From: JAGWBF01 sp963663025
Lineage (GTDB): Bacteria > Chloroflexota > Dehalococcoidia > Lucifugimonadales > JAGWBF01
Length of the DNA: 64,000 nucleotides
Reading direction: 5' to 3'
NCBI GenBank assembly: GCA_963663025.1
Contig: OY760073.1
Location: 744,001 to 808,000 of the forward strand
Made by a program: the position numbers and the translations under genes. The notes beneath the pieces were generated by a model. It was given only the letters and a program-made list of their open reading frames with translations, was not told the DNA's origin and searched no databases. Shown here in pieces: positions 52,358-60,200 of the stretch. Each line of letters opens with the position of its first letter. Within the stretch, counting starts at the first letter, position 1.

Positions 52358-53230
52358 TTAGTGCCGGACGTTGAGGGCGCCCTGCTCGGCCATGAAGGGG
52401 TTGCCGGCGAAGCGGTCTCGCATGGCGATGGAGGCGTCCCAGCCCCGCTCCTTGAAGTCGGTCAGGAACTGCCAGCCCGAGGCGTTCATGGCCATCACCA
52501 GCTCGTAGGGATGGCGCACCTCGCACACGCCCAGCTCCTTGGCAAGCTGGTAGTTCATCCAGGCGGCGGGCACGGTGCAGGGTATGTTGACCTCTTTCAG
52601 CACCGTCTTCACGTCCTCGGCGTTCTCGATCTCCCCTAGGTACAGGACGTCGGCGCCGGCCTTCTCATAGGCCCGCAGGCGCTCGATGGTCTTGGACAGC
52701 GGGAAGCCCAGGGGCACCCGGTCGGCGAACTCGTAGCAGCGTATGCGCAGCACGAAGTCCGGGTCCATGCGCTTCTTCACATCGGCGGCCGCTTCTATCT
52801 TGTCCACCATCTCCTCGACGGGAACTACGCTGGTAATGTGGTGCTCATGCTCCACCTGCCCTGCGCCTCGCTCCTGGGGAAGCACCCGGTCGTCCAGGTC
52901 CAGCCCTGACAGGCCCACGTCGATGTATTGCTCGGTGGCCTTCTCCGCAAAGGCGGCCCCCCGCCCGCACACCTCGTCGCAGTCCATGATGACGGGTATG
53001 TTGACAGCCTTGACGAAGTACTTGGCGATGGCCACCTTCTCCGAGGTGTCCAGGTAGGAGCCGGGGGTGCCGATCATGGTGCCGAAGGTGGCCTCACCGC
53101 CCAGGAAGATGTACTCGAATCCCGCCCGCTCCAGCATCCGCGCCGCCAGGGGCGACGGCGCGCTGATGGCAACCAGGGGGTCGCCCTTTCGATAGAAGAT
53201 CTCCCGCGCCTTCTTGCTTCTCTCACTCAT
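52358..53230 (-). CDS. Isocitrate lyase/PEP mutase-superfamily protein
   Basis: TIM-barrel protein, 290 aa. The family outline is clear: KAREIFYRKGDPLVAISAPSPLAARMLERAGFEYIF (entry strand), VNIPVIMDCDEVCGRGAAFAEKATEQYIDVGLSGLDLDDR (metal-site D-x-D and following helix), then RIRCYEFAD and NIPCTVPAAWMNYQLAKELGV. The usual isocitrate lyase KKCGH and PEP mutase EDK-x5-NS loops are absent, and IEDQ is replaced by LDDR. So it is neither of those enzymes; an oxaloacetate or 2-methylisocitrate-like lyase is possible. ATG 53230 follows GGAGGGCACCACA. Confidence 0.85.
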   Translation of the reverse strand: MSERSKKAREIFYRKGDPLVAISAPSPLAARMLERAGFEYIFLGGEATFGTMIGTPGSYLDTSEKVAIAKYFVKAVNIPVIMDCDEVCGRGAAFAEKATEQYIDVGLSGLDLDDRVLPQERGAGQVEHEHHITSVVPVEEMVDKIEAAADVKKRMDPDFVLRIRCYEFADRVPLGFPLSKTIERLRAYEKAGADVLYLGEIENAEDVKTVLKEVNIPCTVPAAWMNYQLAKELGVCEVRHPYELVMAMNASGWQFLTDFKERGWDASIAMRDRFAGNPFMAEQGALNVRH

Positions 53231-53260
53231 TGTGGTGCCCTCCGTTTGTATTTCGTTTGC

Positions 53261-53330
53261 CCTCACCCTAACCCTCTCCCAGGGGGAGAGGGGAGAGAGC
53301 TTTGATCCCTCACCCCGTGGGAGAGAGGGG
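53261..53330. repeat. Dispersed hairpin repeat, family A (inverted orientation)
   Basis: CCTCACCCTAACCCTCTCCC then AGG and GGGAGAGGGG, followed by a second partial unit CCTCACCCCGTGGGAGAGAGGGG. It is the reverse complement in kind of the copy at 49280-49318. It lies between two minus-strand genes. Confidence 0.7.
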
Positions 53331-53340
53331 AAAGGATTGC

Positions 53341-54393
53341 CTACCCCAGTACCAGCTTGGGCTGGCAGGCCCGCAGGGTTTCCAGCACAGCCTCCACTCC
53401 CGGCCGGGATGCAACCACCCGGACGATGGAGTAGTCCAGGCCCTGGGACAGCTCCTTCAGGGCAGCGGCGGCGCCATCGGCGCGACCGTAATAGCCCACC
53501 TGCTTGAGGAGCTCAGGATCGAAGGCTTCCGCCACGGCATCCCTGGATGCCCCGTCCCGGCGCATGTCATCCAGCTTGGCCAACTCTTCGGTGAATCCCA
53601 TGCGCTCGAAGTGGCCCCGGTAGCCAAGCTGCTTCTCCCGCTCCGTGGGCACCTGGGCCCCAAGGGCGTACCCCATGGTGGAGTGGGCGTAGGCCAGCCG
53701 GGCCTTGTCTTCGTCGTCATCGACGCACACCCGGATGTACTCGGCGACCTTGATCTCGGCGAGGTCTCGGCCTGCCCGGGCTGCTCCCTCGGCGATGCGC
53801 TCCCGGCTCCAGCTTATCTGGGAGGCGTCGCACCAGTTCAGGCAGGCCCCGTCGGCCATCTCCCCGGCCAGGCGCAGCATCTCCGGTCCCAGGGCTCCCA
53901 GGTAAGTGGGGGTCTGGGGGGCGGGCCTGATGGCGAGCCTGCCACCCTTGAGGGTAACCGCTTCGCCCTCGTAGTTGACCTGCTCCCCGGCAACTAGGGG
54001 CCTCACCGTTGAGAGATAGTCGCGCATGAGGCCGAGGGCGGAGAACTTGGGCATTCCCATGGCTTGGCGGGCCTTGGGCCTGTAGGCCCCTCCGCTGCCG
54101 ATACCCATGATGAATCGCCCGCCGGTGAGCTGGCTCATGGTGCCCCCGCTCATGGCGAAGGCCATGGGTGTGCGGTACATCACGGGGGAGACGGCGATGC
54201 CCGTGGTCAGCCCTCCATCGACGATGTCGCAGGTGGCCCGCCACCGATGAGCGCACACCTGGAAGGAGTCCATGCCGGTGGTCTCGGGAGTCCAGATGCT
54301 GGTGTAGCCCAGCCTAGCGGCTTCCTGCGAGACCAGGGCTTGTTCGTCGAGGGACAGGTTGAGGGTGGCATCCAGCCCAACCCCGATTTCCAT
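53341..54393 (-). CDS. Luciferase-like (LLM) flavin-dependent monooxygenase 2
   Basis: LLM barrel of 350 aa with F420-type features: MEIGVGLDATLNLSLDEQALVSQEAARLGYTSIWTPETTG, GIAVSPVMYRTPMAFAM, GRFIMGIGSGGAYRPK, and QTPTYLGALGPEMLRLAGEMADGACLNW. The last stretch is typical of the F420-dependent methylene-H4MPT reductase-like branch, so F420 use is possible. ATG 54393 follows GGAGGATGTGCC; an open frame to 54483 is not supported. Substrate unknown. Confidence 0.9.
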   Translation of the reverse strand: MEIGVGLDATLNLSLDEQALVSQEAARLGYTSIWTPETTGMDSFQVCAHRWRATCDIVDGGLTTGIAVSPVMYRTPMAFAMSGGTMSQLTGGRFIMGIGSGGAYRPKARQAMGMPKFSALGLMRDYLSTVRPLVAGEQVNYEGEAVTLKGGRLAIRPAPQTPTYLGALGPEMLRLAGEMADGACLNWCDASQISWSRERIAEGAARAGRDLAEIKVAEYIRVCVDDDEDKARLAYAHSTMGYALGAQVPTEREKQLGYRGHFERMGFTEELAKLDDMRRDGASRDAVAEAFDPELLKQVGYYGRADGAAAALKELSQGLDYSIVRVVASRPGVEAVLETLRACQPKLVLG

Positions 54394-54615
54394 GGCACAT
54401 CCTCCGTCAGAAGCATTGTGGGGAGACGGGGCTAGTGTAGTGGCTGGGGGTAGGGTGGTCAACTTGGGGTCGTGCCCGCCCACCCTTCTTGTCGGGGGCA
54501 GCGCCCCCGGACCCCCGCAGCAACACAGGGGCTACGCTTCCGGGCCGCATCTTCATTTGTGCCGATTGGTCGGAACGAAGGGGCATGAGGTGGCTGGTTT
54601 AATGAAAGGCCTCAC

Positions 54616-54754
54616 CGTCATTGCGGCGAAGGCCGCAATCCAGAAAAGGCTGGGGGTTCAGCCTGGTAACCCACCGCAATTCTCGGTGAACCTATGGAGC
54701 AGCCAGGAAGCCAACAGCGCTACGTCCTGGATTGCGGCCTTCGCCGCAACGACG
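54616..54754. repeat. Family B inverted repeat with 80-nt spacer
   Basis: Arm 54616-54645 is identical to the 30-mer at 50682-50711. The opposite arm, 54726-54754, matches its complement with one mismatch (AACGACG for AATGACG). The 80-nt internal part has no coding look. Confidence 0.8.
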
Positions 54755-54776
54755 AAGAGCGCTGCCCCATGGCTGC

Positions 54777-54809
54777 CCGTTCGTACTGAGGGAAATCGAA
54801 GGGGAACGG
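54777..54809. repeat. Dispersed hairpin repeat, family C variant
   Basis: CCGTTC (54777-54782) pairs with GAACGG (54804-54809); the core CTGAGGGAAATCGAAGG is shared in reverse with 47473-47506. Confidence 0.55.
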
Positions 54810-54932
54810 AAGGCACGGATAGGCTCCGACTTTTGCGGGAACAACGGTGGGGGGCGGGAAAGAAGGTGAGTGGAGTGAGAATGACGATGTAGTTCCGAGT
54901 TCTCTCCGAAGGGAAGAACGATCCTGGGAAGC

Positions 54933-55985
54933 TCACACGAAGGAGGGCATAACCTGCTCGGCGAAGAGGGTCATGGAGCTGAGGACCTGCTCGTAGGTCA
55001 GGTCGCCGAAGGCGAAGACGGGACAGAAGTAGTTGGCCCCGCTCTCGTCTATAGCCCGATGCACCTGCTCTCTGACCGACGCGGGGGTACCCCGGATGAC
55101 CACCTCTTTCTGAATCAGGTCGTCGTAGTCGGACATGTAGGCCAGGTTCCTTGAGCCGTACTGGACCCAGTAATGGTTTATCTTCCCGTACCATGAATCG
55201 AAGGCCGGCCTGCACTCCCGCTCGGCCTGCCCATCGGTGGGCGCCACGTACAGGTGCCGTACCAGCCCCAGCTTGGGGACGGGCACGTGGGAATTGAGGC
55301 GCCCGTCGCCCTGGGAACTCTTCTGCCAGTGGGACTTATACAGGTCGAACTGGGTCTTGGCTGTCGCAGCAGGATGGAAGATGTGGGCGGTGTTGATGCC
55401 GTTGCGGGCCGCCCACGGTATGGCATCGGGGTTTGTGGTGGCGTACCAGAGGGGTGGATAGGGCTGCTGGCGGGGACCGAAGTGCATCTCGATGTTGTGG
55501 TAGCTGAAGTGTTCGCCGTCGTGCTCCACCCTGCCCTTGGTCAGGGCATCCAGCACTATCTCCAGGGCTTCCTGGAATATGGAGCGTCCCTTCTGGAAGT
55601 CCACGTTGTACTGGGCAGCCTCGATGGGCGAGATACCCCTGCCGATGCCCACCTCCAGCCTGCCCAGGGAGAGGTGGTCCAGAAGGCAAATCTCCTGGGC
55701 CAGGCGCACGGGGTCATAAAATGGCAGAAGATACACCAGCGGGCCCAGGCGCAGGCTGCGGGTGCGCTGGGCGGCCGCGGCCAGGAAGATGCCCGGCGAG
55801 GAGGACAGGCTGAGGGGTGTGAAGTGGTGCTCGGAGAGGTGGTAGCAGAAGAAGCCGGCCTGGTCGGCGTACTCCAGGAGCTTCAGCCTCTCCTCGATCA
55901 CCTGGCTGGGGGAGCGGGGCTCCGTTTCCAGCCAGTCGAAAATGCCGAACTGGATAGGCTGCCTGCTCAGGTCGTCGCCGTTCAT
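54933..55985 (-). CDS. Luciferase-like (LLM) flavin-dependent monooxygenase 3
   Basis: 350 aa, closest in outline to bacterial luciferase alpha-type and alkanal monooxygenase-like proteins: IQFGIFDWLETEPRS, FFCYHLSEHHFTPLSLSSSPG (SEHH motif), LGPLVYLLPFYDPVRLAQEICLLDHLSLGRLEVGIGRGISP, and PYPPLWYATTNPDAIPWAA. It is unlike LLM 1 and 2 in sequence, so these are distinct subfamilies rather than a recent duplication. The ribosome binding site at ATG 55985 is weak. The gene lies 26 bp after the DUF1989 gene on the same strand. Confidence 0.92.
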   Translation of the reverse strand: MNGDDLSRQPIQFGIFDWLETEPRSPSQVIEERLKLLEYADQAGFFCYHLSEHHFTPLSLSSSPGIFLAAAAQRTRSLRLGPLVYLLPFYDPVRLAQEICLLDHLSLGRLEVGIGRGISPIEAAQYNVDFQKGRSIFQEALEIVLDALTKGRVEHDGEHFSYHNIEMHFGPRQQPYPPLWYATTNPDAIPWAARNGINTAHIFHPAATAKTQFDLYKSHWQKSSQGDGRLNSHVPVPKLGLVRHLYVAPTDGQAERECRPAFDSWYGKINHYWVQYGSRNLAYMSDYDDLIQKEVVIRGTPASVREQVHRAIDESGANYFCPVFAFGDLTYEQVLSSMTLFAEQVMPSFV

Positions 55986-56011
55986 CGTCCCGACCGGTAT
56001 CGCGCCGCCCT

Positions 56012-56674
56012 CTAGGGTTCCAGTATCTGCATGGTGAAAGGCTCGGGACCGTCGATGTCGTTGGCGCCGGCCACCAGCAAATCCATCTCGGCCCGCATCT
56101 CGATCATGGCATCGGGTGCGTCATCATCTAGGTGCTTGTGGTCGAAGTAGATCTTCCCCGTATCGCCGTCAATTTTCAGGTTCCAGAAGATGTTGAAGGG
56201 AGAGGGAACATCCCACTTCTCCAGCTCCCAGGGTTTCAGAGCTTCCGTCAGATTCTCCCAGCAGCCCCGGGGCGGCAGGTCCTCCCAGCGCTCCCAACCA
56301 TAGGCGGGCTTGTCCTTGTCCCAGGCTTGTCGCTTCACCACCTTGGGGTTGAGGAAACTCATCTCGAACTTCTTGCGGCTGCACATGCCGATCTCGATAT
56401 CATGGTGCCAGGGCCACGTGTCGCCGGTTATGGTTAACATAACGTTGTTATCTTTGGAATAGAGGACATCCCCCGTCGTCACGAAAAGCTTGAGCTGGTT
56501 GGTCTTGGTGCGGGCTTGGTCGAAGGACTCTCGCAGGTTGTGGGAGTTGAAGGCGACGAAGTCGACGGTGTGTCGTCCGATTATGCGGATGTACTGGCCC
56601 TTCTTCATCTCCCAGGCCCGGCCGACGAGATGAGGGACTTCCTCTTCGAATACCAATTTAAGTTCTTCCGTCAT
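56012..56674 (-). CDS. DUF1989 (urea carboxylase-associated) family protein
   Basis: 220 aa. The family pattern is recognisable: GRAWEMKKGQYIRIIGRHTVDFVAFNSHNLRESFDQARTK, LYSKDNNVMLTITGDTWPWHHDIEIG, and CWENLTEALKPW...PSPFNIFWNLKI. In other genomes such proteins accompany urea carboxylase or guanidine degradation genes, but neither is here. Conserved His, Asp and Cys suggest a metal site. TAGGAGGG precedes the ATG. Grouped with LLM 3 and a cupin gene on the same strand, so an oxidative amine/amide pathway is possible (inference). Confidence 0.85.
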   Translation of the reverse strand: MTEELKLVFEEEVPHLVGRAWEMKKGQYIRIIGRHTVDFVAFNSHNLRESFDQARTKTNQLKLFVTTGDVLYSKDNNVMLTITGDTWPWHHDIEIGMCSRKKFEMSFLNPKVVKRQAWDKDKPAYGWERWEDLPPRGCWENLTEALKPWELEKWDVPSPFNIFWNLKIDGDTGKIYFDHKHLDDDAPDAMIEMRAEMDLLVAGANDIDGPEPFTMQILEP

Positions 56675-56725
56675 AGCGCCCTCCTACATAAATGTAGTCT
56701 GAGAAGCGGAGCCCTGGAGCGGGAA

Positions 56726-57109
56726 CTACCCGGTCTCGTCGTAGTAGTGAATCTCCAGGAGGACGCATCCGGCCTCGGACTTGAAGGGGCCGTGGTCCAC
56801 TCCGGGAGGGCGGACGGCATAGGTGAAGGGCTGGAAGGACTCGCCTCCGTTGCCCTGGGCGTCGTTTCCGACGGTGAGGTCGCCGGAGATGAGGCACACC
56901 TCTTCCCAGTAGTCGTGGAGGAACGGGGCCGTTGTAAATGCCCCGGGAAGGAACCTCAGCAGTCGGGTCCTTGTGCCCGTCTTGGCCGATTCATCGAGGG
57001 CGCCGGATAGTATCTTCTGCTGGACGCCGTCGGGATATCCCGGAGGCGACTGCCAGCCTTCGCCCATTTCGATGGGATAGAACTCCTTGTGCTCTTTGGT
57101 GATCGGCAT
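56726..57109 (-). CDS. Cupin-domain protein
   Basis: 127 aa, single cupin. Motif 1 is degenerate (FTTAPFLHDYWEEVCLISGDLTV), with His and Glu; motif 2 is FQPFTYAVRPPGVDHGPFKSEAG with His. It probably binds a metal and may act as a small dioxygenase or anti-sigma-like ChrR relative. ATG 57109 follows GGAGGTTCGCACG; an earlier start at 57151 is not supported. It heads the minus-strand unit cupin, DUF1989, LLM 3. Confidence 0.82.
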   Translation of the reverse strand: MPITKEHKEFYPIEMGEGWQSPPGYPDGVQQKILSGALDESAKTGTRTRLLRFLPGAFTTAPFLHDYWEEVCLISGDLTVGNDAQGNGGESFQPFTYAVRPPGVDHGPFKSEAGCVLLEIHYYDETG

Positions 57110-57252
57110 CGTGCGAACCTCCACGAGTTGGCGGTCTAGAGGATGCTGCATCTTGGCAGCGCTGCCGTCCAGTTTAGCACAAAGGCCTCCGCTTACCTCA
57201 AGGTGGCCGCTCTTCTGACCTTTCCTGATCGTTGAGTTGCGAATGCTCGTGC

Positions 57253-57258
57253 TACACT
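57253..57258 (+). promoter_or_regulatory. -10 box for a possibly leaderless lhr transcript
   Basis: TACACT ends 6 nt before ATG 57265, and no Shine-Dalgarno sequence precedes that ATG. TTGAGT at 57232-57237 gives a short 15-bp spacer. The layout matches leaderless genes with a TANNNT box. Confidence 0.4.
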
Positions 57259-57264
57259 GGACAT

Positions 57265-60200
57265 ATGTCTCTGTCCGGCTTCCATCCCATCATCCAGAGG
57301 TGGTTCTCCAGCCGGTTTGCCGAGCCAACCGAGGCCCAGGCGGCGGGCTGGCCGGCCATCGCGGCCGGGCAGCATGCCCTGATAGCTGCGCCCACCGGCT
57401 CCGGGAAGACCTTGACTGCCTTCCTTGCGTGCATAGATCAGCTGGTTCGCCAAGGGCTTGACGAAGGCCTGCCCGACTCAACCCAGGTGGTGTATGTATC
57501 TCCCTTGAAGGCCCTCTCCAACGACATCCAGCGGAACCTGTCCGCACCCCTGGCTGAGATCGGCACCCTTGCCGACGAACTGGGGGAGGCTCTACCCCAG
57601 ATAACCACGGCTGTCAGGACCGGGGACACCAAGCCCACCGAGCGACGGAAGCAGGCGACCAAGCCTCCCCACATCCTGATCACCACCCCCGAATCCCTGA
57701 ACATACTGCTGACCTCCCGCTCGGGCAGGGAGGGCCTGCGCCACGTCAAGACCCTGATCCTGGATGAGATTCACGCGGTAGCGGACGACAAGAGGGGTTC
57801 CCACCTGTCCCTTTCGGTGGAGCGGTTGTGCGCCCTGGCAGAAGGTCACGTTACCCGCATAGGACTGTCGGCCACCCAGCGTCCCCTGGAAGAGACGGCC
57901 CGGTTCCTGGTCGGCTCGGACAATATCGGCGCCGATGGTATGCCCAACTGCCGGATAGTCGATATAGGCCACTCTCGCAAGCTGGACCTGGCGGTCGAGC
58001 TGCCCGTCGCAGACCTGGGGCCCATAGCCACCCACGAGATGTGGGCCGAGAACTTGGACGTCATAGCCGACTTAGTTCGCTCTCACGGCACCACCCTGGT
58101 GTTCGTCAACACCCGGCGCCTGGTGGAGCGGGTAGCCCGCCAGCTCACGGAGCGCTTGGGCGAGGATGGGGTGGTTGCCCATCATGGCAGCCTCGCTAGG
58201 GCTACCAGGTTTGCCGCCGAGGAGAAGCTCAAGCATGGAGAGGTGAAGGTCTGCGTAACCACCGCCTCCCTGGAGCTGGGCATCGACATCGGAGTGGTGG
58301 ACCTGGTCTGCCAGATCGGCTCCCCCCGTTCCATAGCCATCCTCCTGCAGCGCATCGGGCGCTCGGGGCACAGCCTCGGTGCAGTCCCCAAGGGGCGCCT
58401 GTTTCCCCTCACCCGGGACGAGCTGGTGGAGTGCGCCGCCCTGTGCAGGGCCATCAGGAACGACATCCTGGATACCCTCAAGATCCCCCAGTGGCCCCTG
58501 GATGTGCTGGCCCAGCAGGTAGTGGCCGCCTGCTCTGTCGAGGAGTGGGAGGAGGATGCCCTCTTCGGGCTGGTCCGTGGTGCTTACCCGTACCGGGACC
58601 TGCCTAGGGAGAGCTTCGACTCGGTGGTCGAGATGTTGTGGCGGGGGTACGCTGCCAGGGAAGGTCGGAGCCGGGCCCTGCTGCACCGGGACGGCGTTGG
58701 TCGAGTGCTCAAGGGACGGCGGGGCGCTGGCATCGCCGCGCTGACCAGCGGAGGCGCCATCCCGGAGAACGCGGACTACGATGTCATCGCCGATCCGGAA
58801 GGTACTTTCGTGGGCACCGTCAACGAGGACTTCGCCATAGAGAGCATGGCCGGCGATGTGTTCCTGCTGGGCAACACTCCATGGAAGATACGGCGAATCG
58901 AGAGCGGCAAGGTGCGGGTTGAAGATGCCCAGGGACAGGCGCCGACCATACCCTTCTGGCTTGGGGAAGCCCCTGGGCGCACCTGGGAGCTGTCCGAGGA
59001 GATATCCGGGCTGAAGGAAAAGGTAGAGGATCGGATGGGTTCCGGGGATGGTGTCCCAGACTGGATCGCAGCCCAGTGCGGCGTGTCAGCCGAGGCTGGC
59101 CGCCAGATCGTCGAGTACCTGCAGGAGGGCAAGCGAGTGCTGGGCATGGTGCCCACCGCCCGCAGGATAGTTGCCGAGCGTTTCTTTGACGAGAGCGGCG
59201 GGATGCAGCTGGTCATCCATTCCCCCTTTGGTGCGAGGGTCAACCGGGCCTGGGGCATGGCGCTGCGAAAGTCCATTTGTCGCACCTTCGACTTTGAGCT
59301 CCAGGCGGCTGCCACAGACGACGGTATCAACTTCTCCCTGGGGCCGAACCTGTCCTTCCCGCTGGACGAGGTGTTCACCTACCTGACCTCCTCCATAGTA
59401 GAAGATGTGCTGAGGGCAGCCATACTCCAGGCCCCCATGTTCGTCACCCGCTGGCGGTGGAACGCCACCAGGGCCTTGGCGATACTGCGCTTCAGCGGCG
59501 GTGGTAAGGTGCCCGCTCCGTTGCAACGCATGCGCTCCGACGACCTCTTGGCCGCCGTGTTCCCAGCCCAGGTGCAGTGCCAGGACAACCGGTTCGATGG
59601 CGATATCGAGCTTCCTGACCATCCCCTGGTGTTCGAGACCATGCGGGACTGCCTTACCGAAGCATCGGATGTGGAAGGGCTTGTCCAAGTGTTGTCGGCC
59701 ATCGAGAAGGAAGAGATCGAGGTGTACGCCCGGGACACGGTGCAGCCGTCGGTCTTTTCCCACCAGATTCTCAACGCCATGCCCTATGCCTTTTTGGACG
59801 ATGCTCCCCTGGAGGAGAGGCGGGCGAGGGCCGTTTCCCTGCGTCGCGCCCTCCCGGAGCATGACCGGGAGCTGGGGTCCCTGGACCCTGCCGCCATAGA
59901 GCAGGAGAGCCGGAACGCTTGGCCTTCCATGCGAGACCCCTTCGAGCTTCTGGATGCCCTGTCCAGCCTGGGGTTGCTGCTGGAGTCCGAGGTCCGCTAC
60001 CCCAGGGGATCTGTTCCCCAGGAACATCTGGAGGAGATGCTGCTGAGGCTGGTCGAGGAAGGCCGGGCGTACAGGCTGGACCTGGGAGACGGGTCCCGCG
60101 CTTGGACCGGTGCCGAGAAAGTGGGGCGAATCCGGGCAGCCTATCCGGATGCGGTGTTCGGCAGCATAGGGGCCGATCCCGTCCCTGCGGAAGAGAACCT

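Larger units (their letters stand above)
54394..54932. other. Repeat-rich intergenic region (539 bp)
   Basis: No gene is supported. It holds the hairpin GGGGGC-AGC-GCCCCC (54494-54508), a long family B inverted repeat (54616-54754) and a family C variant (54777-54809). Confidence 0.65.
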
